The translations under genes were made by a program, and so were the position numbers. This document shows positions 26,857 to 35,946 of a DNA stretch of 64,000 nucleotides, piece by piece. The notes beneath the pieces were generated by a model that did no database searches, was not told the origin of the DNA, and was given only the letters and a program-made list of their open reading frames with translations. Origin of the DNA: Methyloversatilis discipulorum (GTDB lineage Bacteria; Pseudomonadota; Gammaproteobacteria; Burkholderiales; Rhodocyclaceae); contig NZ_ARVV01000001.1 of NCBI RefSeq assembly GCF_000385375.1, positions 3,472,001-3,536,000 of the forward strand, in the 5' to 3' direction. The first letter of the stretch is position 1. Each line of letters starts with the position of its first letter.

Positions 26857-27540
26857 TCAGCTCGCGCTCAGCAGCTCGACCTCGAACACCAGCGTGGCGT
26901 TCGGCGGAATGACGCCGCCAGCGCCGCGGGCGCCGTAGCCCAGTTGCGGCGGTATCGTCAGCTTGCGCACGCCGCCTTCCTTCATGCCGGCGACGCCCTG
27001 GTCCCAGCCGCGGATGACCTGACCGCCGCCCAGATTGAAGCTGAAGGGCTGGCCGCGGTCCTTGCTGGAATCGAACTTGCGGCCGTTGGTGAGCCAGCCG
27101 GTGTAATGCACGCTGACGCGCTGACCCGGCACCGCTTCACGGCCGGTGCCTTCGGTGATGTCCTCGATTTCCAGCTCGCCCGAATTGCGGATGACCGACA
27201 GCAGCTCGACCTCGAATACCAACGTAGCGTTCGGCGGAATGACGCCGCCGGCGCCGCGCTCGCCGTAACCCAGATGCGGCGGAATGGTGAGCTTGCGCAC
27301 GCCGCCTTCTTTCATGCCGGTGACGCCCTCGTCCCAGCCGCGGATGACCTGGCCGGCGCCCAGCTGGAAGCTGAACGGGTCGTTGCGGTCCTTGCTCGAG
27401 TCGAACTTGCGTCCGTCGGTGAGCCAGCCGGTGTAATGCACGCTGACCTCGTGACCCGATGCCGCTTCATGGCCGGTGCCCGGCGTGGTGTCCTCGATGA
27501 CGAGGCCGCTTTCGGTGGTGCTTGAAGTCATTGTGTTCAT
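26857..27540 (-). CDS. Tandem two-domain FKBP-type peptidyl-prolyl isomerase
   Basis: This 227-residue protein is made of two consecutive FKBP domains (about residues 12-115 and 121-225) that are nearly identical. Each contains [37 protein letters not shown] and [13 protein letters not shown] segments, with the FKBP active-site residues preserved. No signal peptide is present, so it is probably cytoplasmic. Small FKBPs are usually single-domain (about 110 residues). The start is ATG 27540, or ATG 27531. It is the first gene of the tam operon. Confidence 0.92.
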   Translation of the reverse strand: MNTMTSSTTESGLVIEDTTPGTGHEAASGHEVSVHYTGWLTDGRKFDSSKDRNDPFSFQLGAGQVIRGWDEGVTGMKEGGVRKLTIPPHLGYGERGAGGVIPPNATLVFEVELLSVIRNSGELEIEDITEGTGREAVPGQRVSVHYTGWLTNGRKFDSSKDRGQPFSFNLGGGQVIRGWDQGVAGMKEGGVRKLTIPPQLGYGARGAGGVIPPNATLVFEVELLSAS

Positions 27541-27570
27541 CCCGCGAAGTTGGAAAAGAATGAAGTGTAC

Positions 27571-28125
27571 TCAGCGCAGCTGGGTTTTGACGCGCCCGGC
27601 AAACAGTTTGCGCAACTTCGCCACCTTGGGCGCGACCACCGCCATGCAGTAGGGCTGCAGCGGATTGTGTTCGTAGTAGGCGACGTGGTGATCCTCGGCC
27701 GGCCAGAACTGCACCGCGCCCTCGATCTGCGTCCGCACCGGTGCAGCATAGGTGCTGGCTGCCGTGAGACGGTCGATGGCGGCGCGCACCGCCTGCCGCT
27801 GCGCGTCGTCGCGACAGAACACGACCGAGCGGTACTGGGTGCCGACGTCGTTGCCCTGACGGTTCTCGGTGGTCGGGTCGTGCAGCGCGAAGAACACATC
27901 GAGCAGCGCGTCCAAAGTGGTCAGCGAGGCGTCGAAAGTGACGCGCAGCACCTCGGCGTGCCCGGTCTGGCCGGCGCAGACCTGATCGTAGGTCGGGTTG
28001 TCGACGTGGCCGCCGGCATACCCCGGCTCGACCCGTATCACCCCCTCGACCCGGTTGAACACGGCTTCGAGGCACCAGAAGCAACCTCCTCCAAGAATCA
28101 CGGTCTGCGTGGGCACGGCATTCAT
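27571..28125 (-). CDS. msrA: Peptide methionine sulfoxide reductase A
   Basis: This 184-residue MsrA has the active-site motif GGGCFWCLEAVF (residues 12-23), GYAGGHVDNPTYDQVC and HAEVLRVTFD. The C-terminal pattern is QFWPAEDHHVAYYEHNP. It reduces methionine-S-sulfoxide using thioredoxin. ATG 28125 is preferred over the upstream ATG at 28233 because GGGGGAGAGC lies just before it and the family sequence begins there. It is divergent from the second mxa operon; the 165-bp gap holds the control region of both. Confidence 0.93.
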   Translation of the reverse strand: MNAVPTQTVILGGGCFWCLEAVFNRVEGVIRVEPGYAGGHVDNPTYDQVCAGQTGHAEVLRVTFDASLTTLDALLDVFFALHDPTTENRQGNDVGTQYRSVVFCRDDAQRQAVRAAIDRLTAASTYAAPVRTQIEGAVQFWPAEDHHVAYYEHNPLQPYCMAVVAPKVAKLRKLFAGRVKTQLR

Positions 28126-28205
28126 CGCTCTCCCCCTGTCGTTGGTCTCCCGATCCTGATCGACCGGGCACTTTCCACGAGGTTCATCCGATGAGACAGA
28201 TGCCT

Positions 28206-28222
28206 CGCGCTGCAACATGCAG
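28206..28222 (+). promoter_or_regulatory. Shared regulatory motif upstream of mxaR copy 2
   Basis: The 17-bp stretch CGCGCTGCAACATGCAG contains the arms CTGCA-ACA-TGCAG. The 13-bp core CGCGCTGCAACAT occurs again at 36067-36079, upstream of xoxF copy 2, and there it is repeated in inverted orientation (36095-36107). The two sites agree at 16 of 17 positions. Location 69 bp before the mxaR start makes an activator or repressor site plausible; no regulator gene is identified. Confidence 0.5.
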
Positions 28223-28290
28223 ACGGGACACAAACCTTGTATCGTGCGTCGCGTTTCCCGTACCCATAAATCGAGCAGGAATCTCCGCTA

Positions 28291-29310
28291 ATGCTCTCTC
28301 AGGAAGCCTTGCAGGACTGGCGTGGCCTCGCGCTGCGCGTGGAAGAGGAAGTGCGTCGCGCAGTGGTCGGGCAGGACGACACGCTCCGGTTGATCAACGT
28401 TGCGCTGTTCGCCCGCGGCCACGTGCTGCTGGAAGGTGACGTCGGCGTCGGCAAGACCACCGTGCTGCGCGCCTTCGCCCGCGCCATCGGCGGCGACTTC
28501 GAGCGCGTCGAAGGCACCGTCGACCTGATGCCGAACGACCTCGTCTATCACACCTATGTAGACAGCGAGGGCAAGCCGCGCATCGAGCCCGGTCCGCTGC
28601 TGCGTCACGGCGAACGCCTGACCACCTTCTTCTTCAACGAGATCAACCGCGCCCGCCCGCAGGTGCAGTCGCTGCTGCTGCGCGCGATGGCCGAGCGCAC
28701 GCTGTCCGCATTCAACCGCGAGTACAGCTTTCCGCACATGACGGTGTTCGCCGACCGCAACCGCGTCGAGAAGGAAGAAACCTTCGAGCTGGCCTCCGCC
28801 GCACGCGACCGCTTCATGTTCGAACTGCGCATGCTGACGCCGTCGGACGACGACACCCGGCGCGCACTGGTGTTCGATCCGCGCTTCCACGACACCGACG
28901 CGCTGATCGACACGGTGACGCCGGGCGTGGTCGACTGGATGCAGATGAACACGATAGGCGCCGCCATCCAGCGGGCGGTGACCGCCTCCGATGCGCTGCA
29001 GCGCTACGCGATGGACATCTGGGCGGCCACCAGCGACCCGGTGAAGTACGGCCTGCAGATCGAAGGCGTGGATATGTCGCGGCTGATCCTGGCCGGTGCC
29101 AGCCCGCGCGGCATGGGCATGCTGATGCGCGCCGCGCGCGTGGTCGCCTGGTTCAGTGGACGCGACTACCTGACGCCGGAAGACATCCGCGCCGTGCTGC
29201 CGTCGACGCTGGTGCATCGCGTCTTCTTCACCCCGGTGTACGAACTGCGCCGCGCCGAACTGGCCGATGCGCTGATCGCGCAGATGCTGGAGCGGGTCGC
29301 CACGCCCTGA
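28291..29310 (+). CDS. mxaR: MxaR/MoxR-type AAA+ ATPase, copy 2
   Basis: This 339-residue AAA+ protein is very similar to copy 1. Walker A is GDVGVGKTT (49-57), and the altered Walker B FFFNE (Asn116-Glu117) is conserved. A 110-bp segment (28402-28511) is identical at DNA level to 966-1075, including third positions. It opens the second mxaRSACKL block, which runs straight into xoxF. ATG 28291 follows CAGGAATC, a modest ribosome site. Known family role: chaperone-type ATPase for methanol dehydrogenase maturation. Confidence 0.9.
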   Translation: MLSQEALQDWRGLALRVEEEVRRAVVGQDDTLRLINVALFARGHVLLEGDVGVGKTTVLRAFARAIGGDFERVEGTVDLMPNDLVYHTYVDSEGKPRIEPGPLLRHGERLTTFFFNEINRARPQVQSLLLRAMAERTLSAFNREYSFPHMTVFADRNRVEKEETFELASAARDRFMFELRMLTPSDDDTRRALVFDPRFHDTDALIDTVTPGVVDWMQMNTIGAAIQRAVTASDALQRYAMDIWAATSDPVKYGLQIEGVDMSRLILAGASPRGMGMLMRAARVVAWFSGRDYLTPEDIRAVLPSTLVHRVFFTPVYELRRAELADALIAQMLERVATP

Positions 29311-29324
29311 GTCACGCCGCCGCC

Positions 29325-30176
29325 ATGAGTTTCCAGCTCGACTTTCACTACCGCATGCCGATGCGGGTCGGCGGCCAGCGCCCCGGCGCGCACCGCAGCT
29401 CGACCACCGGCAGCGGCCAGGAATTCATCGCCCACCAGACGCTGTTCGACCGGCCGGACCCGCGCCGGCTCGACCTGCGCGCCAGCATCCGCGACCCGGA
29501 AGGGCGCTGGCTGGTGCGGGTGAACCGGCAGCGCGCTGGCATTCCGGTCTATCTGCTGGCCGACGTGTCGGCATCGATGGCTTTCGGCTCGGCGGCGAGC
29601 AAGATCCAGCGGATGTCGGAATTCGCGCTGTCGCTCGGCGACTCGGTGTTCCGCACCGGCGACGCGCTGGGCATGCTGGCCTACGACGCCAGCGAGCGTA
29701 CCGACCTGATGCTGGCGCCGATGCATTCGCGCGGCGCCGGCGTCATGATGGCCGAATCGCTGGCCCGCGCCCGCGCCGACCAGCCCTCGACCGCCGGCAT
29801 CTTCCAGGCCTGTTCGCGCATCGCCGGCAAGCAGGCGCTGGTCTTCCTCGCTTCCGATTTCCACGCGCCACTGGAACAGACTTCAGCCGCACTCGACCTG
29901 CTGTCGCACGCCTACGTCGTGCCGATGGTGATCTGGGACGAGGTCGAGCCGAAGGCGCCGGAGGGCGAAGGTCTGCTCGCGCTGCGCGACATCGAGAGCG
30001 GACGCCGCCGCGGCCTGTGGCTGCGGCCGCAGATACGCCGCCGCTGGGAGGACGCTTTCGCCGAGCGGCGCGAGGCGCTCGAAAAACTGTTCTCGTCGCG
30101 CGGTGTCCGCCCCTTCTACATGACCGGCCGCTTCGACGCGGACGCGCTGTCACGCTATTTCTTCGAGGCCGTCTGA
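29325..30176 (+). CDS. mxaS: MxaS, DUF58/VWA-like protein, copy 2
   Basis: This 283-residue DUF58 protein is homologous to 1874-2737 over its whole length. It has DRPDPRRLDLRAS, the metal-site motif DVSASMAFG (about residue 83) and VFLASDFHAPLE. It starts 14 bp after mxaR instead of overlapping it as in copy 1. It shows no signal peptide or membrane helix. It likely works with MxaR in the maturation complex. The following mxaA start lies 1 bp after its stop. Confidence 0.85.
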   Translation: MSFQLDFHYRMPMRVGGQRPGAHRSSTTGSGQEFIAHQTLFDRPDPRRLDLRASIRDPEGRWLVRVNRQRAGIPVYLLADVSASMAFGSAASKIQRMSEFALSLGDSVFRTGDALGMLAYDASERTDLMLAPMHSRGAGVMMAESLARARADQPSTAGIFQACSRIAGKQALVFLASDFHAPLEQTSAALDLLSHAYVVPMVIWDEVEPKAPEGEGLLALRDIESGRRRGLWLRPQIRRRWEDAFAERREALEKLFSSRGVRPFYMTGRFDADALSRYFFEAV

Positions 30177-30177
30177 C

Positions 30178-31239
30178 ATGCCTTCCTTCTGGAGACTGCG
30201 CCTGCTGAGCGCCTGTGCGGCGCTGGCCCTGATCTGCTGTGGCGCCACCCAGGCGCAGGACACAACACCGCCGGCACCTGCCGCCGGTACCGATGCAGCG
30301 GCTGCTCCGGACACGCCGCCGCAGCCCACCGGCTACGTCATTCCGCCGCCGCCGGACCCGGCTGCGGCCCCCGCCGAGCCCGCTGCAGCGCCGGCCGAAC
30401 CGGCGGCCGACGTGGCCGCACCGGCTGCGCCCGCGATCTCGGCCGTCAATCCTGAGGTCGATCCGCTGCGCCCCTTCGGTTACGTCATCGGTGACATCGT
30501 GACGCAGCGGGTGGTGCTGGAATACGACGGCAAACCGCTCGAACTGGGCGCGCTGCCGCCGCTGGAGCGCACCGGCAACTGGTTCGAGCGCCGCGACGCA
30601 CGTATCGAGCGCGACGCGGCCGGCCGCCGCTGGCTGGTGCTGGACTACCAGATCATCAACGTGCCGGAAGAGCTGCGCGCGATCGAACTGCCCGCGCTCG
30701 ACATCGAAACCGCGGTATCGGGTCGCCGCCTGCAGACCACGCCGATGCCGCTGACGGTGGCGCCGCTCACGCCCAATGTGGTGCTGGCGCGCGCCGGACT
30801 GGAAGAGATGCGACCGGACGACCCGGCGCCGCACATCGACACCGCGCCCTACGAACGCGGGCTGCACGCCGCGCTGTATGCGGGCGCGCTGCTGGTGGCG
30901 CTGTGGGCGGCGCTGGCCCTGCTGCGCCAGTTCAACGCGCGGCGACGCCTGCCGTTCTCGCGTGCCCAGCGCGACATCGCGCGGCTGGATGCCGGTTCGA
31001 TCGAGGTCTGGCGCCGGCTGCACCGCGCGCTCGACGACACCGCCGGCCAGGTGGTGCGCGATCACAACCTGCCGCTGCTGCTCGCCCGCGCGCCGTGGCT
31101 GGCCCCGCTGGAAGCCGACCTGCGCCGCTTCTTCGAGGCCTCGCAGACGCGCTTCTTCGCCGACCGTGCGGTCGACGGCGTGGAGCCGCGCACGCTGTGT
31201 GCGCAGGCGGCGAAACTGGAACGCAGCGCGCTGGCATGA
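30178..31239 (+). CDS. mxaA: MxaA, membrane-anchored periplasmic maturation protein, copy 2
   Basis: The 353-residue protein has a signal peptide ending near AQAQD (about 23), an Ala/Pro/Glu-rich linker with AAPAEPAA-type repeats to about residue 85, and a periplasmic domain with IGDIVTQRVV. A membrane helix lies near 225-243, followed by a cytoplasmic helical region. Relative to copy 1 the folded parts are clearly related but the linker is not alignable. Its stop overlaps the mxaC start by 4 nt. Confidence 0.82.
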   Translation: MPSFWRLRLLSACAALALICCGATQAQDTTPPAPAAGTDAAAAPDTPPQPTGYVIPPPPDPAAAPAEPAAAPAEPAADVAAPAAPAISAVNPEVDPLRPFGYVIGDIVTQRVVLEYDGKPLELGALPPLERTGNWFERRDARIERDAAGRRWLVLDYQIINVPEELRAIELPALDIETAVSGRRLQTTPMPLTVAPLTPNVVLARAGLEEMRPDDPAPHIDTAPYERGLHAALYAGALLVALWAALALLRQFNARRRLPFSRAQRDIARLDAGSIEVWRRLHRALDDTAGQVVRDHNLPLLLARAPWLAPLEADLRRFFEASQTRFFADRAVDGVEPRTLCAQAAKLERSALA

Positions 31240-32264
31240 ACGATCTGGTCCTGAACCTGTGGCCCGGTGCGCTCGAACTGACCGCGCCGCTGTGGCTGCT
31301 CGCGCTGCCGCTGGCGCTGCTGCCGCTGTGGCCGCGGCGGCGCCATTCGCTCGATTACGGCTGCATAGACTGGCTGCCGCGCGATGCGCTGGGTAATGCC
31401 GTACTGCGCGGCGGTCGCATCGCCGCTGCGCTCGCCATCGTGGCGGCGGTGCTCGGCCTGGCCGGGCTGGCGCAGCCGGCAACCGAACAGCAGCGCACCG
31501 GCCGCGGCGCCGAAATCGTCATCGTGCTCGACCGCAGCCGCAGCATGGACGAACCGCTGCTGCCCAAGGGCCGGCAACCGTCGATCGACACCACGGCGGA
31601 GGCCAAGGGCAAGGTGGCGCGCCGCCTGCTCGCGGAGTTCGCGGCACGACGCCCCGAGGATCGCTACTCGCTGCTGCTGTTCAGCTCGTCGCCGATGCTG
31701 GTCGTGCCCTTCACCCAGCACGGCGACGTGGTGCAGGCCGGCATCGAGGCCGGCGGCATCGGCCGCGGCCTGTCGGAGACCGACATCGGCCGCGCCTTGC
31801 TGGCCGGCGCCGAACAGTTCGACCGCCGCGCCTATTCCGGCAGCCGCATCCTGCTGCTGGTGTCGGACGGCGCAGCGCAGATCGACGACGAAATGCGCGG
31901 CAAGATCCGCCGCGCCTTCGAACGCAACCGCGTCGCCGTCTACTGGGTGTTCATCCGCTCGGCGCTGAGCCTGGGCCTGAACGCGGACGAGAACGACGGC
32001 AACGTGCCGGAGGCGGCGTTGCACAAATTCCTGAAATCGACCGGTGTGCCGTACGAAGCTTTCGAGGCGGAAGACCCGGAGGCGGTGAAGCAGGCGGTGG
32101 CCGAGGTCGATCGCCAGCAGAACCTGCCGCTCGACTACGTCGAACGCATTCCGCGGCGCGATTTTTCGGGCTGGTGCTTCGCGCTGGCCCTGCTCGCCGG
32201 CGCGATCGCACTGGCCTGCCGTCTGATCACGCGGCCGGCATGGAAAGAGGAGTTGCAGTCATGA
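31236..32264 (+). CDS. mxaC: MxaC, VWA-domain membrane protein, copy 2
   Basis: The 342-residue protein has N-terminal membrane helices (about 18-31 and 61-80), a VWA domain with MIDAS DRSRSMD near 99 and a C-terminal helix (about 313-331). It shares VVPFTQHGDVVQAGIEAGG and the PLDYVERIPRRD end with copy 1 but lacks copy 1's Ala/Pro/Glu-rich insertion before the HKFLKSTG segment. ATG 31236 overlaps the mxaA stop and the TGA overlaps the mxaK ATG (ATGA). Confidence 0.85.
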   Translation: MNDLVLNLWPGALELTAPLWLLALPLALLPLWPRRRHSLDYGCIDWLPRDALGNAVLRGGRIAAALAIVAAVLGLAGLAQPATEQQRTGRGAEIVIVLDRSRSMDEPLLPKGRQPSIDTTAEAKGKVARRLLAEFAARRPEDRYSLLLFSSSPMLVVPFTQHGDVVQAGIEAGGIGRGLSETDIGRALLAGAEQFDRRAYSGSRILLLVSDGAAQIDDEMRGKIRRAFERNRVAVYWVFIRSALSLGLNADENDGNVPEAALHKFLKSTGVPYEAFEAEDPEAVKQAVAEVDRQQNLPLDYVERIPRRDFSGWCFALALLAGAIALACRLITRPAWKEELQS

Positions 32265-32800
32265 AGTTGCGCAGTGTCGCGTCCCTGCTCGCCGCGGGCA
32301 TCGCGGTCAGCGTCGCGGTGGCGGCCTGGGAGGGCTACCGCCTGTCCAAGGCCCGCGATTTCAATCGTCTGGTCGACAGCGGCATCGACGCGGCGGCGAC
32401 CCAGGACACCCCGCAGGCCGAGTTCGCGCGCGCGCTGTCGCTGGCGGCGCGCAACGACTACGAAGGCGCAGTGCGTGCCTACAAGGACCTGTCGCGCAGT
32501 ACCGACGGCGATCTGCTGCAGTCGGTGCTGTACAACCTCGGCAACCTGCACCTGCGCGAGGCGCTGCAGTTCGGACCGGAGAGCATAGGCAAGTCGCTGC
32601 CGTTGGCCGAGCTGGCGAAGTCGAGCTACCGCGAGCTGCTGCGTCTGAACCCGCAGCACTGGGACGCCAAGTACAACCTCGAGCGGGCGCTGCGCCTGGC
32701 ACCCGAGCGTGAAAGCGCGATCGAGGAAGGACCGCCGCTGCCGCAGAACAGCGAGCGGGCCGTGACGACGATGAAGGCCTTCACGCTGGGTCTGCCATGA
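32261..32800 (+). CDS. mxaK: MxaK, small TPR-like membrane-anchored protein, copy 2
   Basis: This 179-residue protein has an N-terminal membrane anchor (about 6-24) and TPR-like helices with LYNLGNLHLREAL and AKYNLERALRLAPE, matching copy 1. It starts at an ATGA overlap with mxaC; GAGGAG lies 9 bp upstream. Its TGA overlaps the ATG of mxaL. It likely acts as a scaffold in the maturation complex, with no catalytic motif. Confidence 0.8.
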   Translation: MKLRSVASLLAAGIAVSVAVAAWEGYRLSKARDFNRLVDSGIDAAATQDTPQAEFARALSLAARNDYEGAVRAYKDLSRSTDGDLLQSVLYNLGNLHLREALQFGPESIGKSLPLAELAKSSYRELLRLNPQHWDAKYNLERALRLAPERESAIEEGPPLPQNSERAVTTMKAFTLGLP

Positions 32801-33774
32801 TCGCGACGACGCGACAACTGCTGGCGCGTGCGCGCAGCCCGCAGGCGCGGCCGCTGACGGTGGCGGTGCTGTTGTTCGGGCTTGCCGCCGTGCTGCCGCC
32901 GGTGTCGCTGCCGGGTCGCAGCTACACGCACATGGTGGTGCTGGACATCACGCAGAGCATGAACACGCGCGACTACGAGCTCGACGGCAAACCGGTCGAC
33001 CGCCTGACCTATGCCAAGCACAGCCTGGCCGAGTCGCTGCGCGCCCTGCCCTGCGGTTCGCGCATCGGCTGGGGCGTGTTCTCGGAGTACCGGCTGCTGG
33101 CGCTGATGACGCCGGTCGAGGTGTGCAGCAACTATCACGAACTGCTGGCAACGCTGTCCAGCATCGACGGCCAGATGTCCTGGGCCGGCGCCAGCGAGGT
33201 GTCGAAAGGCCTGTTCTCGTCGATCCGCGCATTGAAGGATCTGGAACAGAAGCCGTCGCTGGTGTTCGTCACCGACGGTCACGAGGCGCCGCCGCTGCAC
33301 CCGAAGATTCGCCCCTCCTTCGATGGCGAACCGGGCGCGGTGAAGGGGCTCATCGTCGGCACCGGCGGCAGTGCGCTGAGCCCGATCCCGAAGTTCGATC
33401 CGGATGGTCGGCCGCTCGGTTACTGGCGTGCCGACGAGGTATCGCAGACCGACACGGCGACGCGCGGACGTACCGGATCGAGCGCAAATGGCGAAGCGAT
33501 GGTGGATGAGTCCGGTCAGGCCGTGGCACAGCAGGCGGTGGTCGCCGGCACCGAACATCTGTCCAGCCTGAAGTCGCCGCACCTGCGCGAACTGGCGTCG
33601 CAGACCGGCATGGCCTACCACACGCTGGCCGACGCCGACGGGCTGGCGGCCGCGCTGACCGACCCCGAACTCGGTCGCACGCAATCGGTGCCGACCCGCT
33701 TGGGCTGGCTGCCGGCCCTGCTCGGCGTGCTCAGCCTCGCCTGGGGTTTCCGCCCGGACCGTTTTCGGCGCTGA
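32797..33774 (+). CDS. mxaL: MxaL, VWA-domain membrane protein, copy 2
   Basis: This 325-residue VWA protein has an N-terminal membrane helix (about 20-36), the MIDAS-like DITQSMN (DxTxS) and a C-terminal helix with a basic tail. Relative to copy 1 it carries a Ser/Gly/Ala-rich insertion of about 20 residues between ADEVSQTDT and VAGTEHLSS. It is the last gene of the second maturation block. The 323 bp to xoxF contain palindromic sequences and probably an independent promoter. Confidence 0.83.
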   Translation: MIATTRQLLARARSPQARPLTVAVLLFGLAAVLPPVSLPGRSYTHMVVLDITQSMNTRDYELDGKPVDRLTYAKHSLAESLRALPCGSRIGWGVFSEYRLLALMTPVEVCSNYHELLATLSSIDGQMSWAGASEVSKGLFSSIRALKDLEQKPSLVFVTDGHEAPPLHPKIRPSFDGEPGAVKGLIVGTGGSALSPIPKFDPDGRPLGYWRADEVSQTDTATRGRTGSSANGEAMVDESGQAVAQQAVVAGTEHLSSLKSPHLRELASQTGMAYHTLADADGLAAALTDPELGRTQSVPTRLGWLPALLGVLSLAWGFRPDRFRR

Positions 33775-34097
33775 GCCCGCGCTCCGGCCTGCGTCTGCCG
33801 GCAGACGTTGCATATCGCCACACCCCGGATTCCAGCCTGCGTCCCGCTCGAATGACAGCGGCACACACGCCCCCGCCAAATCCTTGAATCCGGGATATAT
33901 CCCCGTTTTGACCGTGAATCCGTCCCGACATCGGGGCATCCAGGCTCTTGGTCGGGGGATTCCATCCCGTCGTTGCATTCTGCGATGTATAAGTCCATAA
34001 CCCGTCAACAGAGAGTCACTTATGGGCTCCGGCGGGGGCCGCCGGTCCGGGCCGTTCAGGCGTGGGCCATTGGGAAAGCAACGAGGAGAAACACCCC
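33775..34097 (+). promoter_or_regulatory. Control region upstream of xoxF copy 1
   Basis: No gene is seen in these 323 bp. A perfect 16-bp palindrome CGTCTGCCGGCAGACG (33792-33807) follows mxaL. Further on are the 12-bp palindrome GGGATATATCCC (33892-33903) and CCCGA/TCGGG arms (33924-33935). The element CACTTATGGGC (34017-34027) recurs upstream of xoxF copy 2 at nearly the same distance from the start. GAGGAGA (34083-34089) is the xoxF ribosome site. Which palindromes bind proteins is unknown. Confidence 0.5.
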
Positions 34098-35900
34098 ATG
34101 TCCGTGAAGATGAAACAACTGCCCCTGTGGCTCGCCGCGCTCGCCGTTCCGGGCGCAGCGATGGCCAACGCCGATCTGGCGAAACTGATCAAGGATCCGA
34201 AGAACTGGGCCATGCAGGCCGGCAACTTCGAGAACCAGCGCTACAGCACGCTGAACCAGATCAACAAGAAGAACGTCAAGGATCTGAAGGTGGCGTGGAC
34301 CTTCTCGACCGGCGTGCTGCGCGGCCACGAGGGCGGCCCGCTGGTGATCGGCGGCATGCTGTTCGTGCATTCGCCTTTCCCCAACAAGGTGTTCGCGATC
34401 GATCTGGAAACCCAGAAGATCGTCTGGAAGTACGAGCCCAAGCAGGACCCGTCGGTGATTCCGGTCATGTGCTGCGACACGGTTAACCGTGGCCTCGCCT
34501 ACGCCGAAGGCAAGATTCTGCTGCAACAGGCCGACACCGTGCTGGTCGCGCTCGACGCCAAGACCGGCAAGAAGCTGTGGGACGTGAAGAACGGCGATCC
34601 GAAGATCGGCGAGACGAACACCCAGGCTCCGCACGTGTTCAAGGACAAGGTGATCACCGGCATTTCCGGCGGCGAGTTCGGCGTGCGCGGTCGTGTGACC
34701 GCCTACGACCTGAACACCGGCAAGATGGTGTGGAAGGGCTACTCGACCGGCCCCGACGCCGAAATGCTGATGGACCCGGAAAAGTCGATGACCTGGACCA
34801 ACGGCAAGATGGCGCCGGTGGGCAAGGATTCGTCGCTGAAGACCTGGCAGGGCGACCAGTGGAAGATCGGCGGCGGTTCGACCTGGGGCTGGTACTCGTA
34901 CGACCCGCAGGAAAACCTGATGTATTACGGCACCGGCAACCCGTCGACCTGGAACCCGTCGCAGCGTCCGGGCGACAACAAGTGGTCGATGACCCTGTGG
35001 GCGCGTGACGTCGATACCGGCAAGGTGCGCTGGGTCTACCAGATGACGCCGCACGACGAGTGGGACTTCGACGGTGTGAACGAGGTCATCCTTGCCGACA
35101 TCGACGTCAAGGGCAAGAAGCGCAAGGTCGCCGTTCACTTCGACCGTAACGGCTTCGCCTACACGCTGGATCGCGTGACCGGCGAACTGCTGGTGGCCGA
35201 GAAGTTCGACCCCAAGGTTAACTGGGCCACCCATGTAGACATGGTGACCGGCCGCCCGCAGGTGGTGGCCAAGTACTCGACCCGCCTGAACGGTGAGGAC
35301 GTGAACAGCAAGGGCATCTGCCCGGCCGCGCTCGGCACGAAGGACCAGCAGCCGGCGTCGTTCAACCCGAAGAACGGCCTCTTCTACGTGCCGACCAACC
35401 ACGTCTGCATGGACTACGAGCCGTTCCGCGTCGAATACACCGCGGGTCAGCCCTATGTCGGCGCGACGCTGTCGATGTATCCGGCCCCGGGCAGCCACGG
35501 CGGCATGGGCAACTTCATCACCTGGGACGCCGGCAAGGGCAAGATCGTCCAGTCCAAGCCGGAGAAGTTCTCGGTGTGGTCGGGCACCCTGGTCACGGCC
35601 GGCGGCATCGCCTGCTACGGCACGCTCGAGGGCTACCTCAAGTGCGTCGACGCCGACGACATTACTAAGGAACTGTACAAGTTCAAGACCCCGTCCGGCA
35701 TCATCGGCAACGTGACGACCTGGGAATTCAAGGGCAAGCAGTTCATCGGCATCCTGTCGGGTATCGGTGGCTGGGCCGGTATCGGTCTGGCAGCCGGCCT
35801 GGAGAAATCCACCGACGGTCTGGGCGCCGTCGGCGGCTACGCCGAACTGGCCAACTACACCGAGCTGGGTGGCGTCATGACGGTGTTCGCACTGCCCTGA
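34098..35900 (+). CDS. xoxF: XoxF-type lanthanide-dependent PQQ methanol dehydrogenase, copy 1
   Basis: This 600-residue periplasmic quinoprotein oxidises methanol (and likely formaldehyde) and passes electrons to a cytochrome cL. The signal peptide ends AMA-N (about residue 23). Visible features are the vicinal disulfide CC (125-126), metal ligands Glu193 and Asn281, catalytic Asp323 and the additional Asp325 in the EWDFDG motif. Calcium MxaF has Ala at that last position, so this is the lanthanide type. The beta-propeller tryptophan-docking repeats (e.g. [12 protein letters not shown]) are present. ATG 34098 follows GAGGAGA and gives the normal signal peptide. Copy 2 follows after a terminator. 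Confidence 0.95.
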   Translation: MSVKMKQLPLWLAALAVPGAAMANADLAKLIKDPKNWAMQAGNFENQRYSTLNQINKKNVKDLKVAWTFSTGVLRGHEGGPLVIGGMLFVHSPFPNKVFAIDLETQKIVWKYEPKQDPSVIPVMCCDTVNRGLAYAEGKILLQQADTVLVALDAKTGKKLWDVKNGDPKIGETNTQAPHVFKDKVITGISGGEFGVRGRVTAYDLNTGKMVWKGYSTGPDAEMLMDPEKSMTWTNGKMAPVGKDSSLKTWQGDQWKIGGGSTWGWYSYDPQENLMYYGTGNPSTWNPSQRPGDNKWSMTLWARDVDTGKVRWVYQMTPHDEWDFDGVNEVILADIDVKGKKRKVAVHFDRNGFAYTLDRVTGELLVAEKFDPKVNWATHVDMVTGRPQVVAKYSTRLNGEDVNSKGICPAALGTKDQQPASFNPKNGLFYVPTNHVCMDYEPFRVEYTAGQPYVGATLSMYPAPGSHGGMGNFITWDAGKGKIVQSKPEKFSVWSGTLVTAGGIACYGTLEGYLKCVDADDITKELYKFKTPSGIIGNVTTWEFKGKQFIGILSGIGGWAGIGLAAGLEKSTDGLGAVGGYAELANYTELGGVMTVFALP

Positions 35901-35946
35901 TCCGCTGTCTGTCCTGGACAACCGGCCCGAGCGGCCGGTGATCGAG

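Noticed and set aside
30300..30440. Ala/Pro repeat as a possible CRISPR or tandem-repeat locus
   Set aside because: It is the coding low-complexity linker of mxaA copy 2; repeats are irregular and in frame.
34022..34486. Short ORF starting at the ATGGGC element upstream of xoxF copy 1 as a leader gene
   Set aside because: It runs out of frame into xoxF with Arg/Gly-rich composition; no ribosome site precedes it and the copy 2 equivalent is not homologous as protein.
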